Source: Anisakis pegreffii (lineage: Eukaryota; Nematoda; Chromadorea; Rhabditida; Anisakidae). From it: a DNA stretch of 64,000 nt. The notes beneath the pieces were generated by a model, which ran no database searches, was not told the DNA's origin, and worked only from the letters and a program-made list of their open reading frames with translations. The stretch is from assembly GCA_035041965.1 (NCBI GenBank), contig JAPYMA010001612.1, positions 1 through 64,000 of the forward strand, read 5' to 3'. The position numbers were made by a program, and so were the translations under genes. Position 1 is the first letter of the stretch; each line of letters starts with the position of its first letter. This document shows, in pieces, positions 28,645 through 42,687 of this stretch.

Positions 28645-31444
28645 GAGCCACCAAGCAATTATTGTTGTTTTTGCTGGTCAAGAAAATCATTTTATTCAAT
28701 AGTTTTTGTTTATGGCAATTATATAAATTATTTGTTAAACGAATGTAATGAATAAATAATAATTGGTGGATTAGGTCGTGGATTGCTGAACTTGTGTGGT
28801 GATACATGGGAAAAGGGGTGACATAGCGTTTGCTTTTAAAATTTTGCTTGGATTGGGAAATTTCAGATAGAAATTGGCTTAGCATTCGAAACGATCGCTT
28901 GATTTTATATCGTAATCATTTATAGAATTTTCATTACCTGATTTTCATCTGCCTTTCGGAGGTCACTTTTAGCAACTCTGAGAAGTTTTCCATCTAAAGT
29001 TTTACTTCATGTCGCAGCAGCTGAGGTAAAACTAGCTATCAGCTGTTATGTTCAAAAAAGAATGGCAATGAATTTAACTTGAAGGTGACGGGTTGGTTGG
29101 TAGACTGATTCGTTAGGAAATCCATCGATTTGTTGACAAATCTTCGAGTGTTCCGTTCTTTGTTTCAGCTAACTTAAATGTTTTCAGCAACCACTGATAT
29201 TTATTGATTATATTGTAATATTTTCAAAATATTTATTTTTTTGCGCACAATATGTTACTGTAGAAGTGTATATTAATTTGTGATTGATTATTCACTGTTA
29301 GGATACGTTTATATCTGATTGCTTAAGAAGTGTCACGGATTGGTCATACTCACATTGTTAGCTTTGTATTATCGTCATTGTTTGCATCAGTATACATTGT
29401 TTTGTTTCATCTTATTCAAACCAAAGAATCGCATATTTTTCATTTGTTCTACGCGTCTTCATAATCATAGTGACTTTCTCACCGACTGACTAATTTATAG
29501 TTGTGTTGTTCTCTTTCGTTTGTGAATTATTATTTCTCAAAGAGATGAATAAGCATTCATGCATCAGTCGCTGAATGAAACTCACAAGAAGAAACATTGT
29601 GAAACGAAACGCTCTGGACGTACCATTCACAGTTTTTATGCTATTTTCACTGATATTCAGAAGTTTCGTTAAATTTGATTGAGTAAATGAAAATTATCTT
29701 CGTTCAATCGCACTCAGCAATTGAATAGTTCCTTTTTTTTTCTTGGCATTTTCGTATCGTAACTATCAGTAGCACCACCATTCAAGAATATGTACATGCA
29801 TGTACGTGTGTGAGTATCTATCAATAAGGCAGTCAATAAGTGACGACGAATCGACAACCGGTGATAGTTTTTAATATCTTCCGACAGTAACTACGATGGC
29901 GCAATTGAGCGATGATGAAGAGATGCAGCTGATGATGCAGATGACGACGAAGTTTTTGAGGCAAGATGAGTTGTGCTATTGACTCAAAAATTTGAATGGA
30001 TATATAGAGCATTTAGAGCACTCTTTTGAAATTGGAAAATTCCGCACTCAGCACACATGCTGATTTTAAAACCGTGCGAATTTGTTCCCTTTTTGTGATT
30101 GATGCGGTATACATTCGTTCATTTATTTATTCGTTAATGCAACACACTTTGAGATCTTTTGAATTTTGAATTCATCGCGTTTACGAGTTATCCGTTTTTT
30201 ATTGTTCGAAAAATTCATCATGATTATCGATGATGTGATGTGAGAGATTCCTCTGTGGAAAGATTGAAAGTTCGCAATATTGCATTAAGTTTGCTTCAAA
30301 ATAAAGTGAAAATGTATCCGCTTATCCAAATGTATTCACGTTTTTAGGCATACATTTTTTGGTACTTATTATAATTAATGTGTCATAGTATATTGTTACA
30401 ACCTGAGTTATTGTTGTTCTTGTCATTTTGTTGTTGTAGCCGTTTTGTGCATGTAAGTGTTGATGTCTATGTGAGTGTGTCATTGTGTGTTTATGTTATT
30501 CGCCAGTTTGCATTTAATATTTGCTTTTTTTTTTCATTTGAAAAATTACAGTAAAATCTTTCAAAAAAAACTTTTTCCTCAATGAACTTGTAATAAAACC
30601 AGATGGAATCAACTAAGAGAACCAACCCCGTGACGTAGAGAAAGATGTGTATATAATTGTGCTCGTGTTTGTGATCGCTACAGAGAAGTAACACGAATCA
30701 TTCGTTTGAAAGAAGATTTAGCTTTTTTTTCAGACATTAATTGCATGTTCTCTCATTGTAGCAACATTGTAATCCTATATGTATTGCTACATTGGTAACC
30801 ATTACTAGTATTATTAATGAATTTATTGTTATCATTATTATTATTGCTGATGCAATCAATTAATATCACCCATGCATACAAATAACTGTTTTCGTTTTTA
30901 TTAGTAGCTGTTGATACAGAAAACTGTTTTTTAAGATGCATTTGTGTGTTGTTCCTCTGTCTCACACAGCTTTTGGATGCTTGGAACGGCGAAAACAGAA
31001 CATTCCAGTGATCCGAATAAGTGAGTAGTTTATGTGATAGAATTTATTTGATGAAATTATTCCTTGAGAACCATAGAATAGTTTTATTGTTCTGAAGGAG
31101 TTAGAAATGCTCCTTGTTTGAAGCAACGAATACGATGCATATAAATGCACAAGTAGATAAATGGATTATTTCATTTATTGGTCACATATAAATATATGAA
31201 TTATTTACGTAACAGAGTACAAAACTGAAATTATCAGTGGTTTGAAAGTGGAAAATAATTCAGTGCATAAATGAATAATTGTATATGATGAGGCTTTTGA
31301 TGGAGGAAAGACGTCATAGTAAGGGCAAACGGCATGAAACCATAACATATGGGTGTGCTGTAATAAGCTCACAAGCAGCTAGCATGCAGGCAGCAGCCTG
31401 AGCAGTAACTTGAGACTAGGCTCATCATGGAGAAGAAGCATGAA
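28645..31444. other. Convergent spacer between complexin and a membrane-protein gene
   Basis: 2.8 kb holding the 3' UTRs of both flanking genes. Open frames are short and unrecognised. Small ATT-rich patches occur near 30820-30850. The segment at 31355-31425 is GCAG/GAGC-rich and resembles the AAGC-type dispersed patches elsewhere. Confidence 0.5.
28751..28756 (+). promoter_or_regulatory. Likely polyadenylation signal of complexin
   Basis: The first AATAAA after the complexin stop codon, about 107 bases downstream, within AATGAATAAATAATAA. Confidence 0.5.
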
Positions 31445-34059
31445 TCAAGGAAGATATTTGTCATCGTCGGCTCGTTGTTGCAGTAGAATTGTTTGCGCAT
31501 TATTCCGTCTTAAGTCGTTTTGATGCCGTTGTTTATGTAAACGATAACTTCGCAAAACCAATAATAAAGTAGTCATTAATGCAACCAAACCCAACAATGA
31601 CAGCACTATTGCGAATGCTGTACCTGAACTCAGCTCAATACCGAGCAATAAGAGTTTCTTCGATTGTCTCACGTCCATCGAATGCTGCTCGCCGTACTGC
31701 CCATTGTAAATCCCAATCATCGAACTGTTTTGACGAGTACGCTAGAAAGTTTCTTTTTTTTTTCCATTTACTTATTCAGTGAAATTCATTAGTTCGGCAA
31801 GACAAGTCTAATGTCAGACGTGTGAATGAACGTATTTTAAATGCCAGTGAACGAAGAAGATTACGCGAATTTCTTTCTTATCAAGTAACATGATACCATT
31901 ACTATAAGGATTAGTATTTTCATTGCTATCAGCATTAATGGTTATCATCATTTGTCAATGAGGATATTGAATGCGCTACAGTAATTGTTGCCTACTAAAC
32001 AAGCGCGTCAGCAATGAATGGGCGTGTGCGAAGATGGGCCAATCAGCGCATGGTATGTAGTTTCAGTGGGTGTGCTTCATTTGGTGTAATTGTGCATGAA
32101 TCGACATACTGTTAACAGTATCAACCCGTCGTGAATCGAGTTAACAGCTTGGGTGCCATCAGGTAATAAATAAATAACCATAAAACTCAAATAGCCACTT
32201 CTAACTTATGAAAGAAATTGCAGCATAAGTTCGCAAGAAATACTAAATGTTGATATGATAATTCACTAAATACTACCAGTTATTGAATTGCTGAGCTGTA
32301 ATCGAAATGAAAAGAAATAGAACCGAAGATTACCCACCCAATCAAAAAGATTAGATGTCTCGCCGTTGTTATAACCAGTACTTGTTGCATCTAGAAGATC
32401 CTCTTGATTGCATATATGATATGGGTAGAACGCTGGTAAATGACATACACATGTGGTATTTGCTTTGGGACCGAATTCGGGTTGTCTTTTTGAGCATTGC
32501 AATTGATTACAATACAAACCTGGCTGGTTGAAACAACAGTAGCAACTGCAAGTAACATTTATTTGAAATCAGTTTGAAATAATTTTGACTGATACATTGA
32601 GTGGAGCAATTTATGGCAAATTCATAACGCATTGCTCCTCTGCTGCAGATCACTGCGCATGCGTAGAAACAATTGTTTTCGAAAAAGTAATCTAAAACAT
32701 CTAGAGATAAATAAATTCTGAAGTAAGAGTTTTCAACCAAGCATATCAAATAACTGATTAATAGGAGACAGGCCATTTTCTACCTGGCATCTCATTATGA
32801 AATATCTTTTTTAAAATTTAAATGACAACCTCAACAAAGCATATGTTGAAGGCTAGTATGAGGACCATAATGTGGCAGCTTGGTTATTTTGGAGTGCTAG
32901 CTGATTAAGTCTCAGTTTGAAACGAACAGGCGTGTGAATTATGCAAATTCAAATGCAGAATATGAACTTCGCTTTTTGTGGTTTTATTAGATGAATAAGA
33001 TCAAACTTATGATTATATTCATCCCTTCAAATCTTTCTTCTACAGATTTCTTGCAAACATTCTCCAGTTTTCATACGGCCTGTAACAGCTTTGTAATTGA
33101 CATACACAACAAAGGAAAACGCTCACGGTTCATCCGATTTCGGACTTGAAAAGCATTGTGTCATAAACTGCTGACAGCTACCACCACCGTCACTGAATTG
33201 CCTGCAAATTAAAATCAAGAATTCCATACTGATCCAAGATTCAGTAGAACCTGCTTGATGAGATCTGTCCGTTCAGAGGAAAAATTTATTTCGACAAACG
33301 GAATAACTTATCCGATTAGTGTAGACTTCACCTATGAATGTATGAAAGCGCAATTTTTGCACAATAGATAACAAAAATTTTCATCAACACAACAAACCTC
33401 GCCATGTTATGGAAATATACGAAATTTTTAAAACATTTCCGAAATTAGCAAACTAGATGAATTAATTGGAATGCTCAGAATTTGCTCGTAAACTGACCTG
33501 CATATGCAAATGCTAGGCAAGGTATCCTCTTTTCCGATTGGTGTCAAACGATAGCGTCCTGAATTGCGACAGAAATGCGCCTTCCAATCGGATTGACATT
33601 TACATGGTAACGTAAAAATTGATCGACCTGGCTTTCGAAAGTAATCCTTCGGTGAGTGAAATTTGTTTTCTGCAAAACACACAGGAAAAACCATTCTAAA
33701 TAAAACAACCAGTACAATTCACCACACTTCACATTTGAATCAGAATGAACTCCAGATGTAAAATGATCTCTGTTTATGGTAAATTGATCGACTCATTTAT
33801 TTTCAAAGAATCAGAGCCGAGATTTGCTCATTTTTTGGTGTTCAAAGTTACCGAATATAAGCCAACAGCTAGAGAAACGATATCTCATGAATTGATATCA
33901 AAAGGAATAGTAACTGCACCAACCTACATCACAAGTGTATTTATTACAATCTTTGTTCATCTCACACGCACTACTCATTCGTTTTGTGAACGCATCGGAA
34001 CCCGTTGTGAAGCAGAATATTAGCGTGCAAAGCAGTAAGAAATAACTTGTGAATTTCAT
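31445..34059 (-). CDS. Unrecognised Cys-rich single-pass membrane protein
   Basis: Five exons join in phase: 34059-33924, 33669-33498, 33201-33127, 32545-32338 and 31741-31445 (295 residues). A signal peptide (MKFTSYFLLLCTLIFCFTTG) is followed by an ectodomain with 17 cysteines in CxC, CC and CxxxC arrangements (segments LPCKCQSDWKAHFC, ICICR, CCFNQPGLYCNQLQC, TTCVCHLPAFYPYHIC). A transmembrane helix lies at about residues 237-260 (TAFAIVLSLLGLVALMTTLL), then a short basic and Asn/Gln-rich cytosolic tail. The layout is that of a type I surface protein. No known domain is recognised; the spacing is not obviously EGF, ShKT or Ly6. The frame stays open for 141 codons upstream of the chosen Met (to 34482), so a longer type II-like form cannot be excluded; the signal peptide favours the short form. 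The intron before the last exon (596 bp) starts with the donor GTGGGT. Confidence 0.8.
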
Positions 34060-37000
34060 TGAGAAGATTTCTCGGTGATAATTATGCTGATGGTGATGAA
34101 TCGTTGAACATTGTCGTTGACAAGCATTTAACGTTGTCAAGGAAGGGGAAGAAAAACAAGACAATGTTGAACAATGACTGCGATTCTTAGCATGAGTCTT
34201 TCGGAAAGCGAAGCGGCTGATTATTTGCCGTCGATTCATTTCTGCTCTATCGGTATTTGTGAAGGGAACTAATTGAGGAGAACAATTGTACTGTGGAGCT
34301 GCGGTCATACTTTTATCAGCAGTATCATCCTCTTCATTATGATGATATGAAGTTGATGGTAATGATATGATCATAAAATTCATATGATTTGTCAGCAACT
34401 GATCAGTGATTGCATTGTTCTCATAGCTTGACTCTGAGTCATTGAGCAGCATCAGTGTTTCTGATTTGCCGTTGCTGGCCAACTAATCGGTGATCAAACA
34501 ATCTAAATACACTGCCTCGCCTTACTGTTGGTTGTATGGGATAATGGAATAATGCGAACAAATTGCAGACCTAGGTTCTTGACTTATCGCAGCAGATAAA
34601 AACGATAATGAATAGATTCAAGCGTATCTGAAATTTCGATCGATTATTCCCTCATTGCTTAGAACAACTATAAACGACTGACAAACAAAAACGAGCTGAC
34701 GTGAGCTGAAAAAAAATATTTTTTCAAAATCTAACGATAGAAAGTTGCTTGATAATCCGATAAACTCTACTGCAGCCAATACGGTGTACAAGAAGGTGAT
34801 TCCAACAAAACATCATCCGAACAGATAGCAGTCAAGACTATCCAAGTACCTATAGTTGCACAAAATACGAACTTGCAATATTCACACGGAATAGACGAAA
34901 TTTTTGATAAGTTGCCGGAATGCTAGTAATATTGTTACGACCTATAACAGCAATAAAAATACGAAAACAACCGTAACAATAAGACCTATTCAACATTTTC
35001 ACGTCAACGAGCACCGCGTTAAGTTCAAATACATTTTAATTTTCAGGTCTTATGTAAAAGGCATGCTGCATTAATTAAACATTCTAACTGCCATATCATC
35101 ATAGTTTGCGATCTGTAAACGTTGGACGTATGTAGCCATAAACATATTTTCGTTTTTTATAAGCTTAAGCGTTAGCTTAGGGTTAAGAGTGAGCCCATAT
35201 CTAGGCCGCATTCTAATTCGATCGGACGGGGCTAAGAATTTCAATCGGATTGGATGAGCCCTTTCAGATGCTGCATCTAAGTATCGAACATAAAAAAGGT
35301 AAAGAATGGCAAATTCTGAAAAGGAATCGATGTGAATATTTGGTGAGACTCGTGAAGAAACGTTAACACACGGACGGAGGTGATGAAGATGATATCTATA
35401 TATGAAATGAGAAGCACGATCGAGTGAGTCAGTGAAAAGCTTGCATCATTTCGTAGAGTCATTCCCCAAGGCATTCAAATCAATTGGACGAACCACAGAA
35501 AGCAGCACTAATCGGCACCGAAACTGAAATTTTGTGCACAGAATAAAACCAAAATCGAATTAATCAAATGCTGCTTTTGTGCACACTGATGATAAAGAGC
35601 ACTGGATGTGATAAAATTAAATGAGACGGGAAGTCATTCACTGATCAAAATAATCGAAGAAACTTATTATCACAAGCTTATTACACAGTGTGATAATTAT
35701 TAGCAAAAGTTAATGAACAATTGATCGCTTTTAAGTGTTGATACAAAAGCGACACGAAAAATTGGTTTGTTTGTTGATGAGAATTGACTGGCTTATAAAA
35801 TTGTTGCTGATGATAAGAATGATGATAAGAAGGCAGGCGACGGCACAGATGTGAAGAGGAATCGATGGTGAAAAAATGATGAGGTACGAAGAGTGAGTAA
35901 TTGACAGAGGGAAACAAATTGAATTTAAGTTGCGCACAAGATGTGCCTTTGCTGACATTCGAAAAGGGAATGAGAATACAAATAAAAATTGGTGCTCGCG
36001 GTGATTTGGCTGAATGGAATCTGGCGGATGAGTGGGTGATGAAGTATGAAGAAATGAACGAACGGACGGATAGAATGTGTGCTGAGTAGTTGTAGTATGA
36101 AAAGTTTGCTTGCTGAGTGGTTGAGTTGATGGATGTGGAATGCATGGACAGGTAGGTGTCTATAGTGGTATCTAGGAGAAACGATGATGCCTCAGTGAAA
36201 TATTCTTATAATATCTGATCATGTTTCTATGCATGCAACGATGGGGAATGGATAGTAAAGATTGGTAAATCGCTGAGGGAGTGAAAAAATCTTCATTTAG
36301 ATCACCTTGTCGTCTTACCTTCTGAAAGTGAAACAGGAGTGAATGAAATTCGCGAAGATGGAAAAGAAGAGATTGTTTTGTATCATCCTGTTTTTAGTAT
36401 GGCATTGTTGCTCGCTTTTATATACATGCTTATGATATGTTAATGTGAATAGATAGATAAGAAATGAATATTATTGATAAGAGTAACATTTTATTGAAGC
36501 ACACGCAAACATCGTACTTTCGAGTGCATAAGAAAAGAAATCAATAAGTTGAAAGGAAACAAACAAATTTAAATAATTTTCATCTATGCAGAGTTTAGGC
36601 ATGCTCATGATGATGCATGAATTGTTGAAACTGTTTCACAGCTCAACAAGGCAATCTTTAAACTTTGTAAGAATGCAGTAACATACACGATATATTTCAG
36701 ACTGTTGTTAGCTTAAGCCTAACCATTAAACTAAAAGCAAACCTGAGCTTAGACTCAAGCCTGATTCGAGCGAGATTAAAATACACCTATGTTTACGGTT
36801 GTGCCCGTAGCTGCAGCTCAAGAAGCAGTAACGCAAGGAATGATTGACGATTCTCTTCGCTTATTCGAGAATATTCCGGCAACAACTGATAATTGAAACT
36901 TTGCTGTTTCTCGGCAGTGCTGTTAGGGTTTGTTTCTAATACCTTCTGTGATTACTATAATTGGATTGAAGTAGATGATATTAACTGAGAATGCTTTTTA

Positions 37001-37868
37001 CTGCTGTTGTTATCTTTATATGAACACGCATACGAACCACTCATGTACACATACTGACAAGCAATATGAAGAATACCGCATAACACCATCTCTAATGAAT
37101 AGCGCCCTCTTTCATGCATTCATTCAGCTTCACTCTTCAGATGAGAACGTGCGCTTGTGTCATTCATTTGCGTAGCACCACACAAGTTCGCAAAATGCCG
37201 ATCACTTTTCAATCCCGCGATTGTTTCTCAATGCCGACATGATCCCGCGATTAAAAATTGATCATAAACGGAAGATGATCACGAAAGACGAAAGCAGAGT
37301 GGCGATACTACCATGTTTTTGCAAACTGCTCTCTGAAAAACGAAAGCCGGGGTAGTGCTGCTATGTAATGATTCATTCAGCTATCGCAACTCGGATAGTA
37401 AACAACAAATTTCACTGAATATAAATGAATTCGAAATGATTGAGGTGCAATTCAAGTCAAGTATATTACCAAAATTTTATTAAAAAACTGTTCCACCAAA
37501 TCCAGAAATCGTGAGATTTTTAAAAACATAAATCCCGGAAACTGGATCAACATTCAAAAGTGAAGATGCCGGTATCCCATGCAAACACCACTTCGCACCG
37601 TTGTTTCAGATAACATCCCTAACCGAGACTTCTAATAGTCACCACTAAATTTCTATTTTTTAATCAAACATCATTTATGTTTAGTGTGTGCATTTATGCA
37701 CCTAGGAGCACACGAATAAATGGTAAAATGGGTGTGATAGTTGTATGCAAGCATGTTGTTTGGCTAAATAGGTCTTTTGCGATGGACGAATAAGACTACT
37801 CACTACAGGATGATACCTCAGAATGTTGACAGCATTGAAATATTTGACTGCTATCTGGATGTTGAGAA

Positions 37869-38162
37869 TTAAATTGCGTCATTAGAATAGTTTTTTTGTT
37901 TGGTTAAAAGATGTGAATAAATTGCTGAGTTGATTGGAACGTAAGCGAGATAGTTGTTTAGTTGGCAAGTGCTTGGCCTTTGCATCTTTCCTTGGTCATT
38001 CACCATCTCACAAATCAATGAACGACCACCAATGAATGAAAAACCTGTGTTCGTTTCAGAAGGAAATGTTTTCAATTTGCCTCTTTGTTGACTATGTATG
38101 TGCTGGATACATCCATCAGCAAACAATACCGAACAATCGCACCAGCCAGTTACCATCAACCA
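37869..38162 (-). CDS. Orphan Cys-containing exon candidate
   Basis: An open minus-strand frame entering after an acceptor-like CCTTTTAG (38163-38170) reads WLMVTGWCDCSVLFADGC, then FSFIGGRSLICEMVNDQGKM and QRPSTCQLNN, ending at a stop at 37869. Composition looks like a folded extracellular protein (five cysteines, Trp, Gly) rather than AT-biased chance translation. No partner exons, start codon or family could be identified, so it may be a terminal exon of an unrecognised gene, a remnant, or a chance frame. Confidence 0.25.
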   Translation of the reverse strand, partial: WLMVTGWCDCSVLFADGCIQHIHSQQRGKLKTFPSETNTGFSFIGGRSLICEMVNDQGKMQRPSTCQLNNYLAYVPINSAIYSHLLTKQKNYSNDAI

Positions 38163-39427
38163 CTAAAAGGTGTTCGTTTCAATTGCATCGAAAATTCGTT
38201 TCTTTATGATCTAAGAGCCAATTTGTTGAACGTATAAAGTGCCAATAAATCATTGTGATAGACCGTACGAAAATTATCATCGCAAATTTCCATATAATGC
38301 TCATTCAATTAGCTAGACAGATATCACCAAGAATTGAACTGTGGTGGTTAGGATTAAAATGAGATTTAATTCATTCTACCGAACACACAAACTCAAAATC
38401 ACGTCGTTTCAAACAAACGATATTTCGCAAAAACGTTAAGTCAACGAACGAAGCGACCGCTCACCGTTTAGCATGAATGCGGATCAAGCAAAGTCATCTT
38501 CTAGTTGCAATATGCCTTTATTTCCAAAATCGGAACATAACGCACCCAGAACATTCCCAAAGTGCTACCAATAAGCGATGCATGCATACAACTGCACGTG
38601 GTTCATTTAATGGGTAGAACCGGAAAGCTGTTTGGCTTAAACGAGTCAACCTTCTTTTGATTGACTTGTTGAACCTGTTTCTCATTAAATGTTCACATCA
38701 CAGATCAACATGCAATACAGCAAAATAAAAGTATAAGATTACAAAAAACTGAAAAAAGCAACTAAATGGAAACAACTAAATACGATGAGTGTTCATTATC
38801 GGAGGTGAACTGCTACCAATTACTGATCAAGTTTATATGAGCAACTAAAAATTCGATGAAGTAGAAGTGAGATAATATCTGAGCATAAAAATATCATAAA
38901 AATATTCGAGCAGTAATACTAGTTACATTGATGATGTACTCATGTCAGATAAGCAAATCACTATGCAATAACCGAATGATAAGTGAATGGTGGTCGTATG
39001 TGTTTGTGTGTGTAGTGTGGAATCATATCATACTTCTTCATTTTCACTTCCTGAGAAAATAGCATTTCACTTGGTAAATACGTGTGTTTGTATAATTACG
39101 TAGTTACACCGTAAGTCGTTTACATTTGAAACTTTCATATACTTCAGCTGCCAAGAAAACGAGGATATTAATTTCTGAATGCCACTCGGAGACACTTACT
39201 TTGTTCAGTCGGCTGGCAGGTTGGTCAGCTGCTAAAACTGGTTCTAAGTTTTAGAACTTTCTATATTTTCGAAAAACAACCATACTGCTCCACAAAAATC
39301 AGCATGTGATTGTCATTTATTAGACAAAACTCGACTGATCAATCGTACGGTCAAATGTTCCCCTATGAAAGAAAAAATAATGACAATAATAACACTGATA
39401 GCAATAAAAGCACTAACAAAAGCAACG

Positions 39428-39459
<32 letters not shown>

Positions 39460-39660
39460 TCATAATAATAATAATAAACAATAATAATAATGATAATAAT
39501 AATAAATAAATAATAAATAATAATAAATAACAATAATAATATTAATAATAATAAATAATAATAAACAATAATAATAAATAATAATAAATAATAATATTAA
39601 TAATAATAAATAATAATAATGAATAATAATAATAATAAGCAATAATAAATAATAATAATA
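39428..39660. repeat. Imperfect AAT microsatellite block
   Basis: About 230 bp made almost only of AAT/TAA triplets with occasional C or G. The Ile/Tyr/Leu-rich open frames seen here on the minus strand are translations of the repeat. Confidence 0.9.
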
Positions 39661-40083
39661 GTATGCCGAAAGAATATGCAGAGAGAATATGATAATAATG
39701 ACAATAATAATGATATACGAAGAAGAATAACGATAATAATAACATAGAGATAGGAATGAAATAATGAAACTCACAATAAAATAATCCGAATCGCAGAGAA
39801 GATATGTGTTAGTGAAGGAGATATAAACTTATTTACATGAGATAACTAAATGGAAGGATGTGTGCTGATTTGAAGATTCGAGAGCGCTTCAATATGTACG
39901 AATCACATTTAGAATTTGCTCTAAGAAGACAGAAAAGGACGTATCTGAGCATGAGGAGAAATGAGGAAGAACATATAGAATAATGTGTTTATATTTTAGA
40001 TAGCTGGATGAATGTACGTTTTATGATACATTTCATATGCTGCTTTCTGCATATTTTCTCGTTGATGCTTTCCACGAGGCAGA

Positions 40084-40104
40084 AGCAGCAGCAGCAGCAG
40101 CAGC
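40084..40104. repeat. (AGC)7 microsatellite
   Basis: Seven perfect AGC triplets in otherwise non-genic sequence. Confidence 0.85.
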
Positions 40105-42687
40105 AATAGCGTAATGCACGGTGGACATTTATGCGAGTAGTTTGACGAGTTGTGTTGCTGCTTATTCGAGTAAAGAACGAACGAATGAACAAATGAACGT
40201 ATGGATATTTGGTTAAGAAGATGGATAGATTTATGGATGTTTTCTAATGTCGTGCTATCAATGAGGCGAGATGAGGGACTACTTGATGCAGAAATGGCTC
40301 GAAGCATGGCATCACATTACTGCAATGAGGCATAGACACCACACGAGCAACTATCATTCAAACATACCAACGTTACGCGCTTAACACGCCACTAACCATT
40401 AACTCAATTCTTCTAGTACTCCTCATATCAGACGGCTGATTTCTCAAACAATTTCTCCCGTTGTTTCGTTTCCTTTCAGAGTTCGGCTGACGCCGCACAA
40501 GAATTATTCTAGCAGTTGATTATACCACAAACTGCCATCTGAAGGGAGCATGAACTTGGTTGAAAGGCCATGAGGCTCCACGCGTCATCTTCTATTTTTA
40601 AGCATGAATTATTTCACATTCAAACATTGCCGTGATATTAGCTCATTTCCTATTTTTACGCTTACAAACGTTTGTTCACATCCTCACAAAATCCGCAGAA
40701 TAATCACTCAACCTTAAAACTTAAAATTCGCAAAACAGTCACAATATTCACAATCATAATTACCGTCCTCATGAAATTAGTTTTCCTGCAATTGAAAGTA
40801 TTCTCTACCATTACCATTGTTAGTGCTGTTATTAGTTACTTTTATAAATGGAATTTATTCATTAAATCTTTTCAATAACAATTCAAATTAATTTTAAAGA
40901 ACACTGATGGTGGCAAGTGATAGGTGTGACAAAAAGTAAAGATTATAACAAATAGAAAGAAATAACAAATAAATATGAATTAAAGTAACGTATAGAATCC
41001 TTGCTTGCAGTAACAGCATTATCAAATCAACAAAATATACCAAAATACCCAGTTAGTATATTGCACACAATAGAAAGAAAAAAAGCGTTGAATTTGACCG
41101 AATAAAATCATTTTAAGATTCGTTCATCAATGACTTACATCAATAAGTGACGATTTTGATGAAACAATTCATCAAACGAAATAACAAACAAACACAAATA
41201 CGTATGAATAGAAAATTTACGAATAACATTATAAGAATTACAAATCAATAAAATTTTTGTAGGCACATAGTGATAGTAATGATGATAATCGTAACAACTG
41301 ATAAAAATAAACTGAACCGCATAAACAAGACAGAACGATCAATAAATAAATTTTGAACTTCAACAGAACGTTATTAAAATGAAGTCGAATTATTCGGTCA
41401 TACAAATTAACAGAATAAAATCAAAGCAATGAACAGATGAATCATTTTCACTGAGTTCATTTAAGTACACTGATGATTCAATGTTTTCAGTCATCAAAAC
41501 ACTGCGTTTGCAGATCTACACGTAGCGAAATCGACGAATGACTATGTGCTTAATAAGATCACATTTACTACATGCGCGCTAGAAACACGAGATTATAATC
41601 GCTACTAGGATTGTGGACTGTTTCATACATCCCACTTAACAAAACTAAACAATAACTTTCTTCCCAAAACATTCAGATAAGATGAGCATGGCGATAACAA
41701 AATGATTCCAAATAACAGCACTAATATTAATAACACTAGTAACGAATCAGCGATAATTGTTTCTCACGAAGTTGCACAGCTGGCAATTGAAATGTGACTG
41801 TTCACTCATCAAAACGATTGCAATAATCGAAAATGCCGAACTGACTTCATCAGTCAATCGTTTTGGGATATACGAATATAAAGAATGCTAATCAATATAT
41901 GAAGATGAAAATCTTCAGTAATAAACCGGTGGCCGACGGCAACAATAGCAATAATAATGATGATATTAGCTCAACCAAAACATTCATTTCAATATTGTCA
42001 ACATCAGCATTAAAAAACATAAGAACAGCAATGACCAACGCTCGAAGGAAGCCTTTGAACTCTCAAAACCTCTATAAAACTCTCGTTAAAAATCCCCACA
42101 ATCGAGAGAAAACATCAAATTAAAATCAAAAATCAAATAACAACATAAAAAACAAGTAAACAAACAAACAAATTAACGAAAAGAACCAAAAAACAAACGA
42201 ATTCAACCGGAAACAAGCTAAAAAAATCAACGTTTGCAAACAAACTTTACTCTGTTCCTGGAATGGGATGAGAGTGATTCCTTTTATAGGTAGCTGGACG
42301 TAGAGGATCGAATAAATATACAAGTTTCTTATTAAACAACAGTGAACAAAGTCTTTGTTTCTAAATTATGTTCGAAATGGTAAACAAATTGAAAATAAAA
42401 TGTAAGAAAAGTGATGATGAGCAGTGTTCTGACATACCATCATATGCCTTATGATACATACAACGCACAAGAAAGAGGTGATCGCTTGATGATAACATTT
42501 ATGAATAATAATGCAGATTAATATTGTTCGATCATCAACACGATAAAATTTTGTTTGTTGTGACTGAACATCATTAATTGATTGATTGATGGATTGACGG
42601 ATGGACTGATGTAACGAAACGGAACAGTATGAAATAATGTTTCAAGACTTGACCCGAACTTGATCATTTCACAGTGTTCGATTCAGC

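Larger units (their letters stand above)
34060..42687. other. 8.6 kb gene-poor region
   Basis: It lies between two minus-strand genes. No complete gene was found. Features noted: GCTTAAGC/TTAGGG-like degenerate patch at 35160-35190, a similar patch at 36705-36775, CCCGCGATT repeats at 37215-37255, an orphan Cys-containing exon candidate at 37869-38162, the AAT block at 39428-39660 and a CAG run at 40084-40104. The 154-codon frame at 35681-36145 (minus) is Ser/His/Phe-rich and has no recognisable domain. Confidence 0.5.

Noticed and set aside
35681..36145. 154-codon Ser/His/Phe-rich minus-strand frame
   Set aside because: No recognisable motif, and its composition matches chance translation of the local repeats.
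39460..39774. Tyr/Ile/Leu-rich open frames of about 100 codons
   Set aside because: They are translations of the AAT microsatellite on the minus strand.
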